Below are positions 8,152-14,475 of a stretch of DNA of 36,470 nucleotides, one piece after another. The notes beneath the pieces were generated by a model, which saw only the letters and a program-made list of their open reading frames with translations, was not told where the DNA came from and did no database searches. Every line of letters begins with the position of its first letter. The stretch's first letter is position 1. The position numbers and the translations under genes were made by a program. Source of the stretch: Bacteroidota bacterium. GTDB lineage: Bacteria > Bacteroidota > Bacteroidia > NS11-12g > UBA955. Where the stretch lies: contig JABMMZ010000101.1 of NCBI GenBank assembly GCA_013205405.1, forward strand, positions 1 through 36,470. Reading direction: 5' to 3'.

Positions 8152-8214
8152 CTCGCGTATGGCGGAATTGCCATAAATATTTGGGCGAAAATATAGTAAC
8201 TTCGTAATAGCGAG
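8152..8214. repeat. Structured intergenic inverted-repeat element
   Basis: The 368-bp gap 7942-8309 holds no credible gene. Within it, CTCGC (8152-8156) and GCGAG (8210-8214) form an outer inverted repeat. Inside, TATGGC (8158-8163) and GCCATA (8170-8175) form a perfect 6-bp hairpin with a 6-base loop. It is locally richer in GC than the flanks. It could be a small mobile-element remnant, an RNA structure or decayed coding sequence; nothing seen decides between these. Confidence 0.35.
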
Positions 8215-8309
8215 TTAAATAATTATTTTGTTACAGGAAGAAGGTCCTGTTTGCGTAATGTGGGGTGCAAAGCAAAAGGAACATTATTAGGGTTCAAAAA
8301 ACGAGAAAT

Positions 8310-8972
8310 CTAACTGTGACGTTTCAAATCCATTAAAATCTTAATCGATTGTTCTACATCCTTCTCATGAACAACAAGCGCCAATTCATTTCCAGTAGTC
8401 ATGATTTCAATGAGATTTATTCCCTCCCATGCCAATTTTTTCAGAATATAATAAGTGGTTCCAATTACTTCACTGTATATTGGCGGAAGAGTTATCGAAA
8501 TGGAAGCAAGATTTTTAAAATTTGATTTCATATGCTCCTCCTTAAAAATGCGTTCTATAGCCTCTTGTTGATTGGAGGTTATTATATAGGAGGTCTCTCT
8601 CAGTCCTGAGTAAACATTGAAAAAGCAGGCTGGGTCCTCTTGGACTATTTTAAAGAGTTCCAATTCATTGCTTTTAAGTGATTTGGAATTTTCAAACGTG
8701 TAATCGTTAACATTCATGCGAACCAGAAAATCACCCAATTGACTCAACGCTTCCTTTATTCTAACATAGAGGTTTGGTGACGATTCTGAAGATAAGCGTT
8801 TTAGCGCCATAATAACTGCACCTTCTTTGATTTTTTCACCAGTAATTTGTTCGATTTCCGGTAGTATTTTTCGTGCAAGCGCAGAAATATTTACGAGATT
8901 CTCGGTTATTAATTCCCTGATAAAAGGACGTTTATTAATTATATCTTCTGTGATTGTACTAATTGAACTCAT
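8310..8972 (-). CDS. ACT-domain protein (aspartate-kinase regulatory-like), function unknown
   Basis: This 220-residue soluble protein has a helical N-terminal half resembling a DNA-binding or regulatory helical domain (ISALARKILPEIEQITGEKI, then EGAVIMALKRLSS) and a C-terminal half resembling paired ACT domains of aspartate kinase. The ACT-like parts include YSGLRETSYIITSNQQ and ISITLPPIYSEVIGTTYYILKKLAWEGINLIEIMTT. The phrase order beta-alpha-beta with a conserved Gly followed by an I..L...GINL helix supports an amino-acid-sensing role. There is no kinase domain, so it is not an aspartokinase. It stands alone between gene-poor stretches. Confidence in the ACT assignment is moderate. Confidence 0.65.
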   Translation of the reverse strand: MSSISTITEDIINKRPFIRELITENLVNISALARKILPEIEQITGEKIKEGAVIMALKRLSSESSPNLYVRIKEALSQLGDFLVRMNVNDYTFENSKSLKSNELELFKIVQEDPACFFNVYSGLRETSYIITSNQQEAIERIFKEEHMKSNFKNLASISITLPPIYSEVIGTTYYILKKLAWEGINLIEIMTTGNELALVVHEKDVEQSIKILMDLKRHS

Positions 8973-9197
8973 TCGTTATAGCAAATTAAGTACAATAATG
9001 TTGTTTTTTCATTTATTTATTTAAAAATTTAACAAATAGCACTTCTTATTACGCATGGGGTTCAACCCAAAAAACCTCAATTGACACCTCTCCAACTCGC
9101 CATTCCCCCTTCCAACTATACTATTACTGCACACCTACCAAAAAAAGGGTATTGTCATTGCTAAAAAAACTCTTTAACCAATTGGTTTACATTAACA

Positions 9198-9272
9198 TGG
9201 TAGCCCCGAGCAGAATCGAACTGCTATCAAACGTTTAGGAAACGCTTATTTTATCCATTAAACTACAGGGCC
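9198..9272 (-). tRNA. trnR: tRNA-Arg (anticodon CCU)
   Basis: Read on the minus strand from 9272, GGCCCTG pairs with CGGGGCT as the acceptor stem (one G-U at the end and one internal), with an A discriminator and an encoded CCA at 9200-9198. The D-arm is GTTTAATGGATAAAAT-like, and the anticodon arm AGCGT-TTCCTAA-ACGTT gives anticodon CCT, reading AGG. The T-arm holds TTCGATT. A TAAATTTG promoter element lies about 20 bases upstream. Confidence 0.93.
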
Positions 9273-9280
9273 ATATTTGA

Positions 9281-9396
9281 ATTAACCTCGGTCAAATTTA
9301 ACCAAACTTAGTTGAGCATAGTTACAATCACTGCTCACTTCACTGCTCAGTTGAGTTTCCTAAAATAGGGAAACCCTTGGTTTCGTTGAGGTTAAT
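9281..9396. repeat. Inverted-repeat-bounded 116-bp element next to tRNA-Arg
   Basis: ATTAACCTC (9281-9289) and GAGGTTAAT (9388-9396) are perfect 9-bp inverted repeats. Inside are a direct repeat TCACTGCTCA (9328-9337 and 9340-9349), a TGAGCA/TGCTCA inverted pair (9313-9318 with 9332-9337) and the hairpin AAACC-CTT-GGTTT (9371-9383). The tRNA-Arg promoter TAAATTTG (9293-9300) lies inside the left end. The shape recalls a miniature inverted-repeat element, but no target-site duplication was identified. Confidence 0.4.
9293..9300 (-). promoter_or_regulatory. -7 promoter element for tRNA-Arg
   Basis: TAAATTTG matches TAnnTTTG on the minus strand, 20 bases upstream of the tRNA 5' end at 9272. Confidence 0.5.
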
Positions 9397-9416
9397 CATT
9401 CAAAGAACTGTTTCAT

Positions 9417-9454
9417 TTAAGAACCCGATATTCTATCCATTGAACTAAAGGGGG
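9417..9454 (-). pseudogene. 5' half of a tRNA (Lys CUU-like remnant)
   Basis: From 9454 on the minus strand a tRNA 5' half can be read: acceptor strand CCCCCTT, TA, a D-arm GTTC-AATGGATA-GAAT with all four pairs, A, the 5' anticodon stem TCGGG and loop TTCTTAA (anticodon CTT). The 3' anticodon strand should be CCCGA but reads ATGAAAC, and no T-arm or 3' acceptor follows. It is a truncated tRNA, not a functional gene. Confidence 0.55.
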
Positions 9455-9520
9455 ATTGAATTAGCTTTCAAAATTAAAGAAATTGATGCATTTATTATCT
9501 TTTGTTCCAAAACAAACTCA

Positions 9521-9616
9521 AATTATTACGATTTATCATACAAATTAAGTCTAATTATTACGGTTGATTGTTGAAATTAGCTCTAATTATTTCGGTTTAG
9601 GCAATTTTACTACCTG
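9521..9616. repeat. Degenerate 32-bp tandem repeat at the 3' end of metG
   Basis: The core AATTATTACG recurs at 9521, 9553 and, as AATTATTTCG, at 9585, an exact 32-base period. The first two full units agree at about 23 of 32 positions by hand count; the third overlaps the metG stop codon at 9597-9599. Confidence 0.5.
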
Positions 9617-11723
9617 AAGAGGCGAACTCTTCAGGTTGCATTAGTTTTAAACTGCCATCAGCATTTTCTGCAAGCAATAACATGCCGTTACTTTCTATGC
9701 CTTTAATTTTGCGAGGAACTAAATTGGCCAATACACAAACTTGTTTTCCAATTAAACTTTCAGGTGAAAAGTACATTGCAATACCAGAGACAATGGTGCG
9801 CTGTTCAAAACCTAAATCAACTTTAAGTTTCAATAACTTATCAGCCTTCTCCACTTTTTCAGCTTCTAAAATAGTGCCCACTCTTAAATCTATTTTTGCA
9901 AAATCATCAAATGTAATGGTTGGCTTTAAATCTATTTCCGATGGGGTAACTGTATTTTCTATTTGAATATTTTCAGTCATTTTAAGTTTAGTAGCTTGTA
10001 GTTTGTCTATTTGTTTGGCAATTATTTCATCTTCTATATTCGAAAATAAATAAACCGTTTGCCCAATGGCATGGCCTGCTATCAATTGCTCAAAATTATT
10101 CTTTTTATAATTGGCTTTTTCAAAGTTTAAAATAGCATAAAGTTTTTGCGCAGTAAATGGCATAAAAGGCTCCATCCACCGAGCTAAATGTGCTGCCAAT
10201 TGCAAAGAATGATACATAACAGTATCTGTTAAATCCTGATTGGTTTTTACTGTTTTCCATGGCTCATTATCTGCTAAATACTTATTACCTGCACGCGCTA
10301 TATTCATATACTCCGCTAGTGCTTCGCGAAATTTAAAGTTTTCTATATTGGTTTCAATAGCCGTTTTACATCTTTCTAGTTCAGCCATTAAATCTATTTC
10401 CTTAGGACTAGTTTTTTTTGGAAAAGGCACTTTATCGCCATCATAAAACTTTTGAGTTAAAACTGCCACTCTATTAATAAAATTACCTAAAATGGCGACC
10501 AATTCACTGTTGTTGCGTGTTTGAAAATCTTTCCAACTAAAATCAGAATCCTTCGTTTCGGGTGCTATAGCCGTTAATACATAACGTAGTACATCTTCTT
10601 TACCTGCAAAATCTTCTAAATAATCGGCCATCTCTACACTCCATTTTCTGCTGGTACTCATTTTATCGCCTTCTAAATTTAAAAATTCATTGGCAGGTAC
10701 ATTGTCTGGCAAAATAAATTTATTAGTTCCCTTAAGCATGGCTGGGAAAATAATACAATGAAATACAATATTATCTTTTCCTATAAAATGTAATAAGCGT
10801 GTATCTTCTTGCTGCCACCATGTTTTCCAATCTTCAGCTTTTACATTTTTAAGAGTTGTATGTTGAGGGTAAGCATATTCAATTTTATTTTCAGCTAATT
10901 CCTTAAACAATGCTTTTGTTGCAGAAATATAGCCAATAGGTGCATCGAACCACACATACATAACTTTGCCCTCTGCATTAGGCAAAGGCACTTTAACACC
11001 CCAATCCAAATCGCGGGTCATAGCACGAGGGGTTAAGCCGCCATCTATCCAACTTTTACTTTGTCCGTAAACGGTACTTTTCCAATCATTTTTATGTCCT
11101 TCTACCAACCATTCTTTCAACCATGGTTCATAATCTTGTAATGGCAAATACCAATGCTTGGTTTCTTTTAAAATAGGCGAATTACCTGAAAGTGTGCTTA
11201 GAGGATTTATGAGTTCCTTAGGACTTAAAGTCTTGCCGCATTTTTCACATTGATCACCATAAGCATTGTTATAAGCACAATTGGGACAAGTACCCTTTAT
11301 ATATCTATCAGCTAAAAAAGTATTGGCTTGTTCATCAAAATATTGTTCACTTACTTCTTCCGTAAACAAACCTTTGTCATACATTTCTTTAAAAATTTCT
11401 TGCGCGGTTTCATGGTGCAATTGAGAGCTGGTTCGGTGATAAATATCAAACTGAATACCGAGTTGTTCAAAATTTAATTTCAACAAGTCGTGGTATCTAT
11501 CAATAATAGCCTGACTTGTAGTTCCTTCTTTAGTTGCTTGAATAGGAATGGCCGTACCATGTTCATCGCTTCCACAAATAAATATAACCTCTTTTCCTAT
11601 ATTCCTTAAAAATCGCACATAAATATCTGCTGGCAAATATGCGCCAGCAATATGACCAATATGCTTAGGTCCATTGGCATAAGGCAAGGCAGCTGTAACA
11701 AGTGTTCTGTTAAATTTCGACAT
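9597..11723 (-). CDS. metG: Methionyl-tRNA synthetase MetG
   Basis: The enzyme charges tRNA-Met with methionine. The class I Rossmann domain carries ALPYANGPKHIGH (HIGH motif) near the N-terminus and KMSTSRKWSV as the KMSKS loop. Between them is a zinc knuckle, CPNCAYNNAYGDQCEKCGK. The anticodon-binding domain follows, and the last 110 residues form a Trbp111-like tRNA-binding domain (KIDLRVGTILEAEKVEKADKLL...NLVPRKIKGIESNGMLL). The full-length, dimeric long form is thus present. An in-frame GTG exists at 11735, but it lies inside a TAACTTTG promoter element, so ATG 11723 (MSKFNRTLVTAAL, 708 residues) is preferred. Confidence 0.96.
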   Translation of the reverse strand: MSKFNRTLVTAALPYANGPKHIGHIAGAYLPADIYVRFLRNIGKEVIFICGSDEHGTAIPIQATKEGTTSQAIIDRYHDLLKLNFEQLGIQFDIYHRTSSQLHHETAQEIFKEMYDKGLFTEEVSEQYFDEQANTFLADRYIKGTCPNCAYNNAYGDQCEKCGKTLSPKELINPLSTLSGNSPILKETKHWYLPLQDYEPWLKEWLVEGHKNDWKSTVYGQSKSWIDGGLTPRAMTRDLDWGVKVPLPNAEGKVMYVWFDAPIGYISATKALFKELAENKIEYAYPQHTTLKNVKAEDWKTWWQQEDTRLLHFIGKDNIVFHCIIFPAMLKGTNKFILPDNVPANEFLNLEGDKMSTSRKWSVEMADYLEDFAGKEDVLRYVLTAIAPETKDSDFSWKDFQTRNNSELVAILGNFINRVAVLTQKFYDGDKVPFPKKTSPKEIDLMAELERCKTAIETNIENFKFREALAEYMNIARAGNKYLADNEPWKTVKTNQDLTDTVMYHSLQLAAHLARWMEPFMPFTAQKLYAILNFEKANYKKNNFEQLIAGHAIGQTVYLFSNIEDEIIAKQIDKLQATKLKMTENIQIENTVTPSEIDLKPTITFDDFAKIDLRVGTILEAEKVEKADKLLKLKVDLGFEQRTIVSGIAMYFSPESLIGKQVCVLANLVPRKIKGIESNGMLLLAENADGSLKLMQPEEFASSGSKIA

Positions 11724-11734
11724 AAAATTAGGCA

Positions 11735-11742
11735 CAAAGTTA
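11735..11742 (-). promoter_or_regulatory. metG: -7 promoter element for metG
   Basis: TAACTTTG matches TAnnTTTG on the minus strand and ends 11 bases upstream of ATG 11723. Its position excludes the upstream GTG as a usable start. Confidence 0.65.
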
Positions 11743-11935
11743 ATTGAATTGTTTTATTGTTCCTTCAATTGAATTTAGAAATTGAGAATCAGAGTGATGA
11801 CCAATAAAAAATTTTAACATGTAAACTTTAAAAATAAATAATATTCCGAAAAAATAAAATACTAATAAAAATAAATGAGGATTGCTTTTAAAAATTTATT
11901 CTATAGTTAAATACGGGGTAAAGTACTAGTTGGTA

Positions 11936-12382
11936 TTAGATGGCTATTTTATTATGGCTATAACCATCTATCATGTACATATTGATTATTATTTGCTGAT
12001 TGACTGGTAGCTTATTTAAAATCCCTATAGCTACTTCAGCCTCAAAACTTACCTCTTCATCTATTACTGTATCTTTTATTTCTAAAGCATTATCCGAGAT
12101 ATGCTCTACCGTGAGTGCATTTTTTCTTTTTCGCAAAAAATCAAAAGCTGTATTAATTCCTATTCTATTTATCCAAGTTTTTAAACTACTACCATATTTA
12201 AAATCTTTAATTTAATCAAAAACTTTGAGCAATGTATCATGAAAAATCTCCTCAGCATCTTCTATATTGCCAGCATAACGGATACAAATAGACATCAAAT
12301 ATCCCCCGTATTGATCATAAAGTTTCCTTTTTGCAAAAGAGTTTTGCTTTATACAAGCCGCTATCAGTTCATTTTCTGTCAA
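11936..12382 (-). pseudogene. ECF-type RNA polymerase sigma factor, broken by an in-frame stop
   Basis: Read from TTG 12382, one frame gives LTENELIAACIKQNSFAKRK (region before sigma 2), YGGYLMSICIRYAGNIEDAE and EIFHDTLLKVFD (region 2), then TAA at 12212-12214, then IKDFKYGSSLKTWINRIGIN, TAFDFLRKRKNAL and, after a linker, ILNKLPVNQQIIINMYMIDG and YSHNKIAI (region 4). It then stops at 11936. The domain order is that of Bacteroidota RpoE-like factors of about 175-190 residues. The internal TAA breaks the linker between regions 2 and 4, and the recognition helix of region 4.2 is missing, so it is very probably dead. No anti-sigma gene lies beside it. Confidence 0.8.
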
Positions 12383-12558
12383 TCTATTTTGATCTATTTA
12401 AAAGGTATAGACGCAAAGTCTAGCAAAAGTGTGACATTTTTAATAAAAATTTAAATTACCAAGGACAGAAAAAGCTTAATACTGTTAAAAAATAGAATAT
12501 TTTTCTGGTATTTTATAATTCCAGAATCCAAATAAGCAATACTAAATGGATTAAACTA

Positions 12559-13830
12559 CTAACTCATTATGGTTTGCTCTCTGTCTGGACCTACAGAGAT
12601 AATTCGAATTGGCATAGCCAATTCTTTTTCTAAAAATAAAATATAATTTAAAAAATTAGTAGGCAATTCTGTTTTTTGTCTGCAGATAGTTAGGTCTTCT
12701 GTCCACCCTTTAAAAGATTCGTAAATAGGCTCAACAGTTTCATTGCATAAATCATAAGGTACTTCATTTGTGAAAACACCATTTAATTTATAACCCGTGC
12801 ATACTTTAACCTCATCAAACTCGCTTAATACATCACTTTTCATCATGATTAAATAATTTACACCACTTAGCATAATAGCGTATTTCAATGCCACTAAATC
12901 TAACCATCCGCATCTACGAGGACGGCCAGTTGTAGCACCAAATTCATTTCCTTTTTGACGTAAGTTTTCTCCAATTTCATCCAATAATTCGGTAGGAAAT
13001 GGACCAGAACCAACCCGTGTGCAATATGCTTTAAAAATACCATATACTTGCCCAACATGACAGGGCGCAAAGCCCAATCCATTGCAAGCACCACCACTAA
13101 TTGTATTATTAGATGTAACGTAAGGATAGCTTCCAAAATCTATGTCCAACATACTGCCTTGTGCACCTTCTGCCAATATTTTTTGAGTGGGCAACATTTG
13201 ATTTATAAGATATTCAGTATTATTTAGTTTAAAATTTTTCAAATATTCACATGCTTCAAAAAATTCAAGTTCTAAGCTAGCTATATCAAAATCTGTATAA
13301 CCCAAGAATTCTATTAACTTTAAGTGTTCCGTTTTTATTTTTTCATATTTAGAAAAAAAATCTAATGATGTTATATCTCCAATTCTTAAACCATTTCTAC
13401 CTATTTTATCTCTGTATGTAGGACCAATTCCTCTGAGTGTAGAACCTATTTTACTGTCACCTTTTGCGTGCTCGCTTGCAGCATCTAGCAATCTGTGTGT
13501 TGGTAAAATTATATGTGCCTTTTTAGAAAAAATTAAGTTTTTTTTCACATCGGCTCCAGCAGCTTTAACACGTTCTATTTCTGCCTTAATTCTTACAGGA
13601 TCTACTACTACACCATTCCCTATTATATTGGTACATTCTGAATGAAAAATACCTGAAGGAATGGTATTTAAAACATGGGTTTTGCCATTAAATTTTAAAG
13701 AATGACCCGCATTCGGACCTCCTTGAAAACGCGCTACAGCATTATAATTGGGTGTTAAAAAATCGGCAATTTTGCCTTTGCCTTCATCGCCCCATTGCAA
13801 ACCTAAAACAATATCTATTTTATTACTCAT
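12559..13830 (-). CDS. purA: Adenylosuccinate synthetase PurA
   Basis: The enzyme joins IMP and aspartate with GTP, the first committed step to AMP. The 423-residue length is normal. Visible motifs are the GTP-binding QWGDEGKGK near residue 12, GGPNAGHS, RGIGPTYRDKIGRNGLRIGD, the IMP-site EGAQGSMLDIDFGSYPYVTS, SGGACNGLGFAP, TTGRPRRCGWLD and the C-terminal ISVGPDREQTI. It starts three bases after the stop of a Fur-family gene, so the two are probably one transcript. Downstream bases 12483-12558 hold a weak inverted repeat without a T-run, so no clear terminator was found. Confidence 0.97.
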   Translation of the reverse strand: MSNKIDIVLGLQWGDEGKGKIADFLTPNYNAVARFQGGPNAGHSLKFNGKTHVLNTIPSGIFHSECTNIIGNGVVVDPVRIKAEIERVKAAGADVKKNLIFSKKAHIILPTHRLLDAASEHAKGDSKIGSTLRGIGPTYRDKIGRNGLRIGDITSLDFFSKYEKIKTEHLKLIEFLGYTDFDIASLELEFFEACEYLKNFKLNNTEYLINQMLPTQKILAEGAQGSMLDIDFGSYPYVTSNNTISGGACNGLGFAPCHVGQVYGIFKAYCTRVGSGPFPTELLDEIGENLRQKGNEFGATTGRPRRCGWLDLVALKYAIMLSGVNYLIMMKSDVLSEFDEVKVCTGYKLNGVFTNEVPYDLCNETVEPIYESFKGWTEDLTICRQKTELPTNFLNYILFLEKELAMPIRIISVGPDREQTIMS

Positions 13831-13833
13831 AAT

Positions 13834-14364
13834 TTAATCTATTTTCGAAATTTCAGTTAATTCTTGGTCATCTTTGTATACAACCGTTATTTTACAACTT
13901 TTACAAACATTATTTTCATCTACCATCGGGTTAGCATACAGATGTAAAGAATGATGTGAAACTGTAAAGCCAAGCAAACCGCCCATAGTAGTGCTAATTT
14001 GATGGATCCTAGGATCGCAAAATTCTAATACTTTATTGCAATTTAAACATATTAAATGATCATGCTGCCTAAAACCATAACTTTGCTCATACATAGCAAT
14101 ATTTTGCCCAAACTGATGACGTTTTACAAGACTACAATCTAGTAATAAATCCAAAGTATTATAAACAGTAGCTCTACTAACTTGATAATTTCTTTTTTTC
14201 ATTTGAACGTATAGTGTTTCTACATCAAAATGCGTTTTGTTAGTATATATTTCATCTAAAATAGCATAACGTTCAGGCGTTTTTCTCTGCTTCTTCTTTT
14301 CTAAGTAGGAAGTAAAAATTTTACGAACTTCTAATTTTAGGAGTTTTAGCTTATTTTCTGACAT
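13834..14364 (-). CDS. Fur-family transcriptional regulator
   Basis: This 176-residue protein has the Fur winged helix: RKTPERYAILDEIYTNKTHFDVETLYVQM, then YQVSRATVYNTLDLLLDCSLVKRHQFG as recognition helix and wing. The dimerisation half holds HDHLICLNCNKVLEFCDPRI, a CxxC zinc pair plus the HDH metal site, and ends with a second CxxC (VCKSCKI). This is the layout of Fur/PerR/Zur-type metal or peroxide sensors; which metal it senses cannot be told. Upstream is rel (111 bp away) and downstream purA (3 bp away), all on the minus strand. The long basic N-terminus before RKTPERYA (about 25 residues) is slightly extended compared with E. coli Fur. Confidence 0.9.
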   Translation of the reverse strand: MSENKLKLLKLEVRKIFTSYLEKKKQRKTPERYAILDEIYTNKTHFDVETLYVQMKKRNYQVSRATVYNTLDLLLDCSLVKRHQFGQNIAMYEQSYGFRQHDHLICLNCNKVLEFCDPRIHQISTTMGGLLGFTVSHHSLHLYANPMVDENNVCKSCKITVVYKDDQELTEISKID

Positions 14365-14475
14365 AGCAACATGTTAAAATGAATATAACTTAATAATAAA
14401 AGGCAAAATTCGCTAAAATCAGATGAATAAACTATATGAAACAAGAAAGAGTATGCACAAGTTATACGTTATTTA

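Noticed and set aside
9521-9616. Three repeats with 32-base period as a CRISPR array.
   Set aside because: The units are diverged throughout, with no conserved repeat/variable spacer split and no cas genes.
6762-12382. TAA could be read as an amino acid (recoded stop), since two broken ORFs have TAA where Gln or a similar residue would fit.
   Set aside because: Many intact genes here end with TAA at their normal family length (thyA, metG, rsmA, dxs), so TAA clearly works as a stop.
12483-12545. Inverted repeat TTCTGG/CCAGAA downstream of purA as a terminator.
   Set aside because: The stem is short, the loop long, and no T-run follows on the purA strand.
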